Notes under the pieces: model-generated
Told to the model about the DNA's origin: nothing
Seen by the model: the letters and a program-made list of their open reading frames with translations, nothing else
Databases searched by the model: none
Shown here: one piece after another, positions 1 to 11,131 of the stretch
Layout: each line of letters starts with the position of its first letter
Position numbering within the stretch: position 1 is the stretch's first letter
Source of the DNA: Sarcomyxa edulis
Lineage: Eukaryota > Basidiomycota > Agaricomycetes > Agaricales > Mycenaceae
Assembly (NCBI GenBank): GCA_009761415.1
Contig: QUOL01000005.1
Span: 124,001-188,000 of the forward strand
DNA: 64,000 nt
Direction of reading: 5' to 3'
Made by a program: the position numbers and the translations under genes

Positions 1-355
1 CTTCGCGGGCATCGTATCACTTCTCAACGACTTCCGCATTGCGAGTGGTAAATCCCCTCTTGGATTCCTCAACCCTCTGATTTATTCTACCGCTGCACCT
101 GGCTTCAATGATATAACCTCTGGATCGAACCCTGGATGTGGGGAAGCTGGTAAGTTCCTCAACAAAAAACGAACTGACATAAAAATTCTAACATTCCGAC
201 AGGTTTCACTGCTGGAGAAGGTTGGGATCCTGTATGTTTCGTTCTTAGACTATTGCGGAAGTTTACTTCGTCATACTGATGATTTCTCGTTTCAGGTTAC
301 AGGTTTCGGAACACCAGATTTCGGGAAGCTGCAGGCAATCGTGGCGAATGTTTAA
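1..355 (+). CDS. Sedolisin / tripeptidyl-peptidase I family (S53) serine protease, 3' end only
   Basis: Only the C-terminal part is in the window; the gene begins to the left. Sedolisins are secreted acidic serine-carboxyl proteases. The first exon (1-149) reads FAGIVSLLNDFR followed by LGFLNPLIYS, a hallmark stretch of the S53 catalytic domain. The next part holds DITSGSNPGC, where family members carry the conserved Asp-Ile pair that helps bind calcium. Two short introns follow (from 150, and one ending at 295). The last exon reads VTGFGTPDFGKLQAIVANV and stops at 355. The GWDPVTGFGTP stretch is typical of tripeptidyl-peptidase I-like members. The prodomain and the catalytic Glu/Asp and Ser are not visible here, so activity cannot be judged. 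Identification rests on strong motif recognition. Confidence 0.85.
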   Translation, partial: FAGIVSLLNDFRIASGKSPLGFLNPLIYSTAAPGFNDITSGSNPGCGEAGKFLNKKRTDIKILTFRQVSLLEKVGILYVSFLDYCGSLLRHTDDFSFQVTGFGTPDFGKLQAIVANV

Positions 356-679
356 TGGAGAGTCTTGACGGTCAATGGCATTGCAATGGCATGCCAGACA
401 ATTTGTATGAGTGATTTACTCGAACTCGAGATAATCGTGTATCATGAATATCAAACTAGTTTTCTTACTTGTGCATTTGATGCTCAATATCAAGAAGAGT
501 CTGCGACTTGAAAATTGAAAGAATAAACTTGGTTTCTGTGAATTGCGTTGGTTTTTTGACCTAGAGGTCGATGGTCATTCAAGGCAAGGCTGATCGGAGT
601 CTGAAATTGTTCTCATCCTCAACCAGCCTCAACCACTTCATCGTCGCAGAGTCGTACCTCAAATACTGTCTGAAGAATC
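356..679. other. Intergenic, 3' UTR of the sedolisin gene and promoter of the Cwc15 gene
   Basis: I see no ORF with coding character. The right part must hold the promoter and 5' leader of the downstream splicing-factor gene. No clear TATA box was found. Confidence 0.5.
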
Positions 680-1724
680 ATGTCCACAGCACATAGACCT
701 ACATGGGATCCCGCTCAAGCCAAAGATGTCAAGGGTGGCTCGCGTCAGTTCTCTGTACGAGATATGGCCGCTCACACGAAGCTTAAATTTCGGTAAGTTG
801 TAGCCTCGACCATATCGAACTCTTTCTATATTCTCTGATATATCTTTCCAGTCAAACTGGCCAGACATCATCAGCGGAAGTGAAGAAGCGGGACCTACGT
901 GCGGAATTGCTGGCAGCAGAGCAGGAGGCACGAAACAAGAAGAGAAAGGCTGAAGGGAAACCACCGTTGGAGGTGGAGGGTCCACCGGCGGATGAGGAAA
1001 CCAACAAACGGAGAAAGTTGTTGCAGGATGCTTTGCAATTAGACAAGGATGATGAGGATGAGGATGAAGATGCGAAGAAGAGTGAAGCGAAGGATAAAGA
1101 GGAAGAGGAAGACAGGTATGTTCCCTGCAACCAATCATTACTGCGTACTAAATTCTAGATATTTCGAAGTGATGAAGACTCTGACGACGACGAAGACGAT
1201 ACTGCTGAGTTGCTACGAGAGCTAGAGAAGATCAAGAGAGAACGAGCGGAGGAAAAGGAACGGCTAGAGCGCGAACAATCAGCTTCACAGGCAGCAGCAC
1301 GAGAAGCTGAGATCGCCACTGGTAATCCACTTCTCAATCTCGCAGCTGCATTAGGACAACAAACGCCTGGTGGCATAAATACGACTTTGCCAGGGACATT
1401 TGCTGTGAAGAAACGTTGGGATGATGGTACAGTCTCTCATTGTGGACGATCGAGATCAAACTAACTGCTATATTCTTTCTATAGACTTGATCTTCAAGAA
1501 TCAAGCAATGTCGACGAGGGACAAAGGAACAGGGCACTTCGTCAATGATCTCCTTCGGACAGAATTTCACAAGTACGTGCTATTCGTTAGAATCTTGATC
1601 GTTTCTCATCTTCATCCTTGTTTGTCTCTAGGAAATTCATGGCAAAATTCATCAAAGTAAGTGCTAAACTCAGTTTGAAGCCCATTTGCTAATTCATCAA
1701 CGCTTCTTCCTCTTCCCTCAGTGA
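680..1724 (+). CDS. CWC15: Pre-mRNA-splicing factor Cwc15/Cwf15
   Basis: Cwc15 is a nuclear component of the Prp19-associated (NineTeen) complex in activated spliceosomes. The protein begins MSTAHRPTWDPAQ, the invariant Cwc15 N-terminus, and continues with the family's basic QFSVRDMAAHTKLKFR segment. An acidic and charged middle follows: runs of Asp/Glu at about 1041-1110 and 1170-1200, and a Lys/Glu/Arg coiled region. Then comes the conserved NPLLNLAAALG block, a KKRWDDD-type segment, and a C-terminus ending in FMAKFIK. At least five introns of about 43-70 nt interrupt it. The final intron separates the last Lys codon from the TGA at 1722-1724, so the last exon contributes only the stop. If that intron is retained, translation would run a few codons further. 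The ATG at 680 is chosen because it opens the conserved N-terminus. Confidence 0.9.
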
Positions 1725-1851
1725 TTTGTCCTAAATCCTCCACCATGTAAATTGCCACCTCCACTTATATAATTCTACTGTTCCTTTGGGTCTCCGTCAG
1801 TATGTGTCCCGATAGTGATATTCCACGTATACAGCAATCAAATATTGCTAT

Positions 1852-4070
1852 CTACGATTGGTCCCAAGTCCAGCGCTCGTCTGCCCAAGGCGGCATCGGC
1901 GTCTCGAAACATCCCAGAGACGTGGTATACTTCAGTGCGTGCAGGAAGATGTACAGTTTTTCGGGTTTTGGATCACGATGGAGCGGGAGGTAGCATTCTG
2001 GACAGTAGAGATTCTCCTCTTCGATTATAGCGGTAGGGTCTTCCACCGGTGCCATTTCTGCGGCTTTTGCTAGGGCTTCGTCGGTTGACAGTGGTAGTAT
2101 AGGAGTAGAACTCTCCGTAGGTGGAGCAGGGTCAGCCTCAGCGAAGCTAGATTCCGGTGGTGTAGGGGGTGTCGCCGTTGATGTGGCCGATGCTTGCTCG
2201 TCCTCTAGGGCTTTCTCCTTCCACGATTTGCCTACTGAGAATAAGCACGAATCCCAGAAAGTTTGAGAGGATCAAACTGACCAGCAAACTCAGCATTCCC
2301 TCGTTTCCTCCTATTTTGTGGGGGTGGCGACTTGATCTTCATGTTTTTTGGTACGAGCGCACCCTTTGCTCGGAAAATCACGTCTCGCCATCGTCCCCAA
2401 TCTTCATCTTCGTCCTGAGCAAAAGTGAGTGATTGACCAAGTGAAAACACGTATGGCATCGACAACGAGACGTACCTTCATATTGCGCAAACGCGTAATG
2501 ACACTCACAGCCTCTGAAGATAATGGCACGGGTGATCCCATGCCGATATCATGACCCGTCTCTCGAGGGAGCAGTTTTGTCGAAGGTGTTGTCGAGAACG
2601 ATCTTTCGCCGAAACCTAGCGGTGGAGCAAGCGAAAGGGCCTCAGGATTGCCGTTTTCTTCTTTGAATTCGGGTGGAGGGACTGGTGCTGTGCGGTCTTC
2701 GCTGGGTACGATGTCTATCCCGCCTTTACCTAGATTAGAGCCCTAAGAAAGGAAGGAACATTGAGGGATGTCTTGATTAGCGTTCGAAGATATATACGCA
2801 CCCATATTTTTGTATCAGAGTAGACCGGGTCGTTCGCTATGGGGTATCCGAGGTATTGAAGATGAACTCGTAGTTGATGTGCTTAAATGATATCATGATG
2901 GGTTTGCTGTCGCAGATGGAAATGAAAGGTTACCTACATCGGCCAGTCATAGGGAGACCTGCAACATATCAAGGACATTAAAAAAAGAAATGAGGTCTGA
3001 ATGCAGTGTACGTACAACGAACGACACTACTGTCTGTATGTTCATCATAGCGGATTAGGTAGAAGATCGTCTTGGCAGGCTACGTACGTGTCTATTTTAG
3101 CGAGCAGTTAGAGGTAAATGGTGATGTAACAGACCTTCCCATCTGGGTGGACGATGTTCAGACCCATTTGACGGTCCACAGTCAGAAGTGGTTCCTCGCA
3201 AATCACCTCCCCTCTGTCAATGTCGGGATCGTCATCAATTCTGCTTCGGAGAACGTACGACAGATACTCACTCGGGAAATTTGCCTTTGCATCTAGCAAC
3301 ATATTCTTTACGAACAGTTCCAGCCATGAACTCCGATGAGACTTGTCGAGCACGGTCTTGTGTGAGAGGAATGATCATGATGCCTGATGTTAATCTGTCA
3401 AGTCTGTTGACCGCTATATCACGAGTTTAAGTGCGAAATGGATGATGCTCTGGAGATACTGAGACGTACAATAAGCCTTCTCGTATCCAAGCTCATTTTC
3501 GAGGATTTCGACGAGGGTATTGCGGTAATACCTGCCGGAAGCGTGTACCGGCTACAGAGGTGTCAATAGGATGACTCTACGAAGAAGCAGATTACGGACA
3601 AACGAACGATGCTGCCAGGCTTGTTGACCACAATAAATTCACGCTCAACATCGTGAAGAATGACCTCGACTGGAGTCGATGTGACTGGTGGTTCGTGTCG
3701 ATGTACGACGTTTCTGCCAAGTCCATTGGGGTTAGGGTTTGGGAATTTTTGGGAGGGAAAAAGAGCTCACTCTATTCTATCTCCATTGCGAATTATCGTG
3801 TTAGGTTTGGCGACTATTCCGTTGAGTGTAGTCACTCCTGATTCCAAAGCATATCTCTTAGAAGAAAATCAGTGTTCTAGAAAAGACCTCGGAAGTATGG
3901 TTACGCACATAATATTCCATAGATCTATCTCGAAACTCGGTCGATACCACTTCCAAGATCTCACGACCAATCCAACGCTGTTTGGCCATAGTCGTGTAGG
4001 GGTACCAATAAGGTTGGATCTTCTTTAGACCTGGGGCCACCATCGTATGATAGGGCTGCACATCCGACAT
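1852..4070 (-). CDS. RluA-family RNA pseudouridine synthase, Rib2/Pus9-like (tRNA pseudouridine-32 synthase)
   Basis: The enzyme isomerises uridine to pseudouridine in RNA; yeast Pus8/Pus9 act on tRNA position 32. The N-terminus carries the family block [17 protein letters not shown] and FRDRSMEYY. An S4-like GDRIE segment follows, and then HRHEPPVT and IVVNKPGS. The catalytic motif [11 protein letters not shown] (catalytic Asp in RLD) lies near 3400-3420, followed by a [19 protein letters not shown] strand. The C-terminus has a CPEC zinc-ribbon-like pair and [15 protein letters not shown], found in fungal Rib2/Pus9 relatives. The coding region is split by many introns of about 50-60 nt. One is at 3851-3904, with donor GTGCGT. 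I chose the ATG at 4070; an in-frame ATG at 4202 would add 44 residues. The gene converges with CWC15, leaving about 127 nt between stops. S. cerevisiae Rib2 has a C-terminal deaminase that I do not see here. Confidence 0.85.
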
Positions 4071-4755
4071 AGTTGTCAAAAGAAAACGGGCGATATTGTG
4101 ACGAAACTGCTCTTTAGCTGACAGTGAGATGAGAGGTAGATGGACAGCCGTGGAACGAGAAACACGGTGTGTTATGTTAACGTTTGCCAGTGTTGTCGAC
4201 ACTAGCTACTGGGAGACGGGGGAGAATTGCGATTTGTAGGGGTTTTCTAGATACTCCGTCGACCAAGATTGCAGATTTCGAGGTCTACAATGAGAGATGC
4301 CGTTTGGATGTCCCCTCGTTAGAGATGAAAAATGAAAAGATCGAGGCGAGATCGCAAACTCGGAAAAATCATCCTGAAATTATTCTGAAATTCAATTTTC
4401 TCTCGCTCGTCTTCCACCATATCATCTCATTTTTCATCCCGCACAGTTTTCTATGGAATCGCTGGTTTCTAGAATCCACTGTACACACCCAAAAGTCTAT
4501 ATTGTCTCGTGTCGGTTCCGTTTCTTTCGGCTAGTTCCACCATCAGATGGCTTCTCGATGCAACTCTTGTCAGGCTATGTCTTCCGAATGTCATTAGCCA
4601 TCGCACTCAGGCGCGTAAATGAATGCACCTTTTGGAAATTGGAGAACAATGCTTCCAGGTTGATACTCTCCGCGATAAGGGTCGGTCTGATGGAGATGAT
4701 TCACTGGTCCATTCGTGGGATATAAAGACTCCTCCCACAAGGCTCAGAATCCGAA
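4071..4755. other. Intergenic between divergently transcribed genes
   Basis: This stretch separates the pseudouridine synthase (-) from the first hydrolase (+). It should hold both promoters. Small ORFs here lack recognisable domains, and I call no gene. Confidence 0.5.
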
Positions 4756-4762
4756 TATAAAA
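4756..4762 (+). promoter_or_regulatory. Probable TATA box of the first hydrolase gene
   Basis: The sequence TATAAAA lies 58 nt before the ATG at 4820, followed by a pyrimidine-rich leader. Position and match to the consensus are the only evidence. Confidence 0.5.
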
Positions 4763-4819
4763 TCCCAGACATATCTCCTTTGATCTTCCTTCAATACCCC
4801 CCCTCTTCTAACGCGAATC

Positions 4820-5905
4820 ATGTCGAGCTTCACTCCTATCGTCAAGGTGGTCCAGTCGACGGACGGAATGCCCATTTATTCTGATGCTATAGGTGATCCC
4901 ACCAAGCCAAGTATCGTATTCATCCATGGGCTTTGCATGTCTGGCGTGTGCTTCGACAACCTCTTCACCGATAGTGATCTATTGGCCAAGTTTTACCTTG
5001 TACCCATTCTCTCCTACGTCTCACTCTGCCACCTCTGAAAATTCTATCAGGTGCGATACGATTTGCGTGGACATGGGAGAAGCGGAAAACCTACCACTGC
5101 CGAAGGTTACACGTCGTCTCTCTTCGCTAACGATTTCGCAGCCGTGAGCCAGGCCTATTCTCTCTCGAAATCTGTCATAGTTGGCTGGCGCGTACCCTCA
5201 ATCTTTTTTAGCCGTAATCGTTCTTATTCTTCCTCTCTCTGATTCAGGAGCTACGGAGGTATGCCGAACCGTTCTGGTTGATGACTTTCCCTCAATAATT
5301 CTTTCCCAGCAACCATCCTATGCGATATCTGTACCCATTTATCCCCCCTTCCTATCTCCGGCGCCGTCGCCCTTTCCGGAGGCCCACACCTCGGTCCCTT
5401 GATCCAGAAAATGGCTACACAAACACTGGCTGAAGACTTGGGATGTCTCACCTCCACAACTGACGCCATTGCCGCGACCACTGGCCGCGTCCAATTCATC
5501 GAGCATATCTTCGCCGACCCAACAAATGTCCCATTCAGTATCATGGCTCAATGGATTGGAATGTCGGTGCTACAATGGGCCAATATCAGCACGCTCGTCC
5601 TTACACGACAGCAGGACACCACTAAGCTATTTGAGCTGGCGGAGAAAGGGTTTCCCTTGTTTGTTCTTGGTGGTACGAAGGATAAATTGGTCAAGTCCGA
5701 TGTTGTAGCGGAAGAAATGAAGGTTTTCAAAGACTTGGAAGTCTTTTTGGTGGAGGGTGGAAGTCACAGTATCTTCTACGATAATCAGGAAGAGACGGTG
5801 CGGAAATTGACTGACTTTGTACTCAGGGTCGCCACAACCGTGAGTCGTATCGTTGCTGTTGTCGTCTATTTGATAAAGTCCTCACCTTTGATGATCTAGG
5901 CCTAA
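4820..5905 (+). CDS. Alpha/beta hydrolase fold protein, tandem copy 1
   Basis: This is a small-molecule hydrolase of the alpha/beta fold with unknown substrate. It shows FIHGLCMSG (oxyanion-hole HG motif), YDLRGHGRSGKP, the nucleophile elbow G-W-S-Y-G, GGTKDK holding the probable catalytic Asp, and GGSH with the probable catalytic His. The serine motif spans three exons. GTTGGCTG ends one, an 11-nt exon at 5248-5258 carries the Ser codon, and the next begins CAACCATC. The donor before the micro-exon reads GCGCGT, where copy 2 has GTGCGT, so copy 1 uses a GC donor or is impaired. The last intron leaves a 6-nt final exon (one Ala codon plus TAA, 5900-5905). It shares most of its sequence and all intron positions with the gene at 6780. 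No signal peptide is seen. Confidence 0.85.
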
Positions 5906-6779
5906 GTTTGACTTGTAATCAAATCTACCGTTGTACATTCAAGTGGCTTGACGATAGTCTGATCTGCCGCATAGAATTTCCTCGAATCTTTGTTTGCTTC
6001 GATGCCGACATGAAGTGCAGAAGTACGAGAGACTATCCTCCACGATGGTTCCTGCCATATGTACCGTATTCAACCAAGACTTCGTGAAATTGAGATTGCC
6101 TGTCGAGGTACGTCGGATCGAAACCTAGTAGGCCGCATTACTCACAGACCAAAATTCGCCCATCCACATGCTGCGAGCTCTGTATCTAGTGCACAGTAGC
6201 GCCCGATATGCCTGCAATAATGAAAATCCATCAGCGACAATCGTCGCCTTCTACTGCGCCCTCGCTCAAACACTTTTCAATGGCAATCTCTTTGACGGGG
6301 ATAGCAGGTAAGATACCAGTCGTGGGATACCAATTCTAAATCTTGAACATTACGGAAAGCATGCAATCCCTCACCTGTGGCGTCCACGTCGCGTCGGGAC
6401 CTCTTCCTCCGTTGTTCATATCAGTAGGACTTTCACATGACTTGTAACGTTTCTAACAGCATCGAGATAATCAGTGAATGACAAACGAGACCCCGCATGA
6501 TCTTTCGCCACGGTTCATCCTTACCCCACGGGGTGCCCAGAGCCTCCGCATGCTGGGGCAACTCGAATGCAGAGGCGTCGTAAAGACCGGAAAATCGGGA
6601 TTCATGTATGACAAAATATACGCAATTGCTTACAAATGCATACATAATCCCGGGTTTCTGGCTTTACTCTGCGCTCTGGGGTTCGCTAATCAGTGCTATC
6701 CACGGTATAAGGATCTCGTCTTCAGCAGAATGCGAAGCTCAGCTCCTTCGAAAGTCCCTCACGTTGTCCAAGCTAAACC
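5906..6779. other. Intergenic between tandem hydrolases
   Basis: I see no supported gene. The small ORF near 6478-6852 overlaps the next gene's start in another frame and looks like a shadow. A TATA-like GGTATAAGG lies about 75 nt before the next ATG. Confidence 0.45.
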
Positions 6780-7882
6780 ATGTCCAGCTTCACTCCTTAC
6801 ATCAAGGTGGTCCCATCAACGGATGGAGTATCCATCTATGCTGATGCTATAGGTGATTCCACAAAACCAAGTATCGTGTTTATCCATGGCTTCGGAGTGT
6901 CTGGAGCGTGCTTCGATAACCTGTTCGCTGACAAAAATTTACTGGCCCACTTTTATCTTGTAAGTCTGGTTTCATATTATGTCTTAATACCTGACAAAAG
7001 TCCATCAGGTGCGATACGACTTGCGTGGGCACGGAAGAAGTGGAAAACCCACTACTGCCGAAGATTACACGTCCCTTCTTTTCGCCAACGATTTCGCCGC
7101 TGTGATCAGGGCCTTTTCTCTCGTGAAGCCCGTCATGGTCGGTTGGTGCGTACTCTCAAGATCCATATATCTGGAGACGACTCTTATTTACTTTACGTCC
7201 CTTCTAGGAGCTATGGTGGTACGCTGAATCCATTCCATTCTAAAGCCACTCAATTAAGTCCTTGTCCAACGCTGTAGCCTCCATCGCATGCGACATATGC
7301 ACGCATTTGTCACCTCTCCCGATTTCTGGGGTTATTGCACTTTCGGGATCGCCAGTCCACGGTGACTTGGTTCCAAAGATCGTCACTCCTGGACTCGCCG
7401 GGATATTCGACAAGTTCTTCTCCCGAACGGACGCCATCGGTGCTATCACCGTCCGATCCCAGTTGATCGACTTCATCTTCAACGACCCCTCCGCGCTCTC
7501 TTTCGATATGAAAATGAAATGGCTTGGTATGACGGCGTTACAGACGGCTGATATCAGCGCGTTCCTATTCTCAAAGGAGCAGGATTCTACTCAAATTTTC
7601 GACCTGGGTAAGAAAGGACTTGTGCCTTTGTTGGTCATAGGCGGGACGGAGGATAAGTTCTGCAAATCAGATGTCGTGGCTCAAGAAATGAAGCTCCATT
7701 TTAGAGATATAGATGTCGTATTGCTAGAGGGAGGAAGCCATACTATCTTCTACGAGAAGCAGGAGGAAACGGTGCGGGCTTTCATCAAGTTTGCTAGTCG
7801 AGTCACCGCTGCGGTGAGTCATTCTCGTGCCTCCTTTCTTATTCTTCTTGTATCCTCACACCTTAATAATTTCCAGGTTTGA
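6780..7882 (+). CDS. Alpha/beta hydrolase fold protein, tandem copy 2
   Basis: This is a close paralog of the upstream hydrolase, with the same start (MSSFTP) and layout. It has FIHGFGVSG, YDLRGHGRSGKP, nucleophile elbow G-W-S-Y-G, GGTEDK and GGSH. The Ser codon again lies in an 11-nt exon, here 7208-7218 with standard GT donors on both sides (GTGCGT before it, GTACGC after it). The lid and cap region reads LSPLPISGVIALSG onward. The final intron ends at 7876, so the last exon is one Val codon plus TGA (7877-7882). All triad residues are present, so this copy looks intact. The substrate cannot be inferred from the sequence. The head-to-tail arrangement with the same intron plan points to tandem duplication. 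Confidence 0.88.
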
Positions 7883-8203
7883 CTAAACCAGTCGAACATA
7901 TACTTATTGTGTATCTACTGAACGGATGCTTCATTGCAATTAGCTTTCAGAACTCATTGAGTGAAATTTGCGACATTCCCATGTGAATCATTTGCAGCTA
8001 CTTTGTACAAAGAGAAACGAGCCTTCTATCGAGTTTTCGCTTCATTATTTCTAGCTCATATTCTTGTTCCGAGCCTATCTACGGCGAACAACAGAATCTC
8101 GTTGTAAACTAAAAGTAAAAGCCACTTGACAATGGCTTCGTCTTCGTACTATCTTGACTGCGTAGACAGTGAATCTTTGCGTCTTTACATCTGTCCTTTT
8201 ATT

Positions 8204-8486
8204 ATGACGGTCCTGCAGACGGCTGATATCACTTCTCTCCTCCTGCCACGGGATCAGGATCCTACCAAGCTCTATGAGCTGGGCGAGAAAGGCTTGTTGC
8301 CACTGTTGGTGATGGGCGGAACTCGGGATGCGCTCTGGAAATGGGATGTCATAGTGGAAGAGATGAATCCTCATTTCAAGGACTTCGATATCGTTTTATT
8401 GGAGGGGGCGGTCATGCTGTGTCTTTGAGAACCAGCCAGAAACGGTCCGGATGATTCTTGCCTTCGTCAGCAAAATCACTGCTTCA
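8204..8486 (+). pseudogene. Relic of a third tandem alpha/beta hydrolase (C-terminal fragment)
   Basis: The segment starts VLQTADITSLLL and continues with LYELGEKGLLPLLVMGGTRD, aligning to the C-terminal third of the two upstream hydrolases. The catalytic His motif (GGSH in the paralogs) is broken. The frame runs off to a stop at about 8428, while the homologous continuation FENQPETVRMIL lies in another frame, so a frameshift separates them. The HG motif, the nucleophile elbow and the whole N-terminal part are absent upstream. A donor-like GTGAGC remains at 8487, at the position where the intact copies have their last intron. This is a decayed duplicate. Confidence 0.75.
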
Positions 8487-8830
8487 GTGAGCACATAATG
8501 GTCTCTGTAGAACGTATGATTCTTGTTCCTGCATTTATCTTGGAAGGCCTTCTATGTATGCTTGATAGATTTGGATCACTCGAAATCGTTTCTGCGGCTT
8601 ATATGAAACGCCAGCACAGATGTTCGAAAGAGCGTCACCAGTCATAGCATCCAACACAGGACCTAAACCGCAAACAGAGAGTATTAATGGATGCACAACA
8701 ATGTAGATAGATATAGTAAGCAGGTCTAAACGATCTGGAAGCGATTCGAAGAAATTAATTATATATATAACAAATATGTAGCCATGAGCGAAGCACTGAC
8801 TCGAACAACTGGGTCTGGGTTGATCTTGGT
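8487..8830. other. Intergenic, 3' flank of the DUF6534 gene
   Basis: It lies between the hydrolase relic and the stop of the minus-strand membrane protein gene. The minus-strand ORF crossing it has no recognisable domain and is read as out-of-frame noise. Confidence 0.45.
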
Positions 8831-11131
8831 TCACTTCTTCTGGTCTCCTGGACCAGCTGGACCACCAGAAAGCTTGTCGACAGTAAAAGTTGCAAGAGCA
8901 TAATCGCCCGGTCCGGATGGCCCTACCCAGACTATCAGCCAATCTTGTACAATCAAGTTCCATGGAATCACGAACCAGTGTTCCCTCGGGAGCTTGAGGT
9001 CACTTCTCGAGACGATTGGAATTGTTGTCGGACGGATTTTCGAGAATTCAATCTGGACGATAAAGGTCCTTGTGAGAGGAAAAAAAGGAGACGATAGTGG
9101 ACCTTCCACGTACGTTACCAGCATCGAGTTGACGTAGACTAAGTGATTTATCAGTTCGTTAGTAGCTCTCTGGGAATGTACTGACGGTAGTCTTACATTT
9201 ACTGATAATGATATGAACTGGGCGACGTCACTTGCTTGAGTTTTGTAAAGTAGAAGAAAAACTCACAAGCGGCAAATAAGAAGCTTGTTGGCAAGACTAG
9301 CCACTGTAGAAAAGAATATTCGAGTCAAGAGCGACGCACAGATACATCAGAGCTCACGAAAAGGAGATTGCAAAGAGCAATAACCCTAAGAAAAAGTCAG
9401 GGTAGGTCGAAAGACGGAAGATACAACGCAACGAACGAAGTAAACAACCCAACATTGACGCTGTAGATGATAAGCTTGTTAATGATGTTCTCCGTTCTGG
9501 CCACATGGAGGGGGACCAATGAGCATCAACCGCTCTGACAGTCACTGAGAAGAAATTCTACCCATGGAAACCAGTCCGCGATTTGTTCAGGTAAATCACC
9601 AAGGACACGGAAATCATTATGTCGCAGATCAACGTCGAGACTAGCTCCATACTACCGCCGATCTACGGGAGACAAAGTAAGTATTCTTCATGCGACACGA
9701 ACGTGATGGAGACAAAGATAGGGTCACAAGACCGAAGACGTACCTCCGAAATCCGGTCATGGACAGAAGCAATCTTCGTTGAGACGAACCTGTTCAGGAT
9801 CAGTATGCGAAACTAGATGCAGAAGCGGCATAATTTACAGCTCTATGGTCAGAACTTGGGATATCACTGTCAGTGAAGACTTCGACCAATTCTAGAAAGT
9901 AGCTCACCAAGTCCACCCGCTGGTAGACAGAAGAGGAGAAAATGTGAGAGATCGAAGCTTTAGGTCAGGGACAATGACTCACTAAGCTGAATAGTGGATA
10001 AGGCGCACTGACAGGGTAATGTTAGCATGATCATCATTGGGTAGTGAGTCGAGACGTGAATTTACCAGAACTCCGACCAACCAACGATTCTTGCCGCTGA
10101 CTAGAGTACATCTCTCAGTCAGAGATTATCACTGGCTGGAGAAGAAGAAAAACTCACGAGTCCAGACTCGACGAATATAGAACCTGAAAAGTCAATGAGA
10201 AATGAGCTAATGAATGTGAATTCGGTGTAGGGGACATACGCTTGAACTAAACTTGTGAGGGCGTACTATCGTAGCAAAGGACTGAGTGCAACCCAAAAAC
10301 GGAGAGGAAAAAATGAGATCTACCGTCATGATAATAGATGTCTAACGGTATAGAAAGTTCAGTGATAAATATCGAGAGGCAGCTCGATTCAGACGTACCC
10401 CGAAAGATCTACAAGACGCGCATAGGCATGTCAACGGCCTTTTTGAAGAGAAAATATGATATAGAAGACCTACATTCGAAAAACCGGCAACTGTACGTAG
10501 TTTTCTATCTGTCGACATGGGATGAACCTGGATATCGGGTTACATTACATCAAGAGGATGTGTAGGGTTCAATGAAGCGTACCAGAAGTGTAGTGATTCG
10601 GAGATGAGGGCCGTGTGCACGGTGTCGAATAACCTGTGTTATTTCATCGTGAGTCTTGAAAGACACCCCACAAGAACCAGGCAAGGCTCACATGCATGTG
10701 CCAACCTAGATTGTCCTAGTGTCACGAAGAGTACTCATGAAGCAGAAGATAGGTTACGACTCACTAGGACCTTGAGATACGTCAAGTCCTGGTGGTATGT
10801 TCGGAAATAGTATACGGACTGCGCGACTGCAGAGGCTTAGGAGACCTTGAACATTAGTCGTCGATTTGAACGCACCTGTGATTCCATAGAGGCTGAAGAG
10901 TGGTCAATCAGAGACTGCGAGTGAATATGAGGGTAGTGCTTACACGCAGCAGAACATCATGCCTGAAGGAGAGGAACGGCATTAGCCTTCATGTCCTTCT
11001 ATTTGCAGCAAGCATACTACTGACCAACAAGAAACGGGGCATATACGTTCCCTGTCCATGTCCCATCCAAGTTCAATTACGAGTCGCCTGATGAGAAACT
11101 TGGACTCACCCTGGTTGACGATATCAGCCAT
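8831..11131 (-). CDS. DUF6534-type multi-pass membrane protein, many small exons
   Basis: Exons on the minus strand assemble into the DUF6534 pattern common in Agaricomycetes. An early membrane segment reads APFLVGMMFCCV. LYGITVAQSVYYFRTYHQD and LFDTVHTALISESLHFW follow, and then INKLIIYSVNVG and LFTSFVAL. LFAISF, WLVLPTSFLFAA and VYVNSML complete the family pattern. Exons are tiny (about 17-60 nt) and introns about 45-70 nt. The last exon (about 9130-8831) is longer and ends GGPAGPGDQKK. The start is uncertain. I chose ATG 11131, opening MADIVNQ, because its 22-nt exon splices in phase into GNVYAPF; an ATG at 11362 is an alternative. One exon between VL and LFDTV could not be resolved. Function is unknown; related proteins have about seven membrane spans. 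Confidence 0.65.

Noticed and set aside
659..1138. 159-codon minus-strand ORF
   Set aside because: It lies over the Cwc15 exons and is a shadow of their acidic and charged codons.
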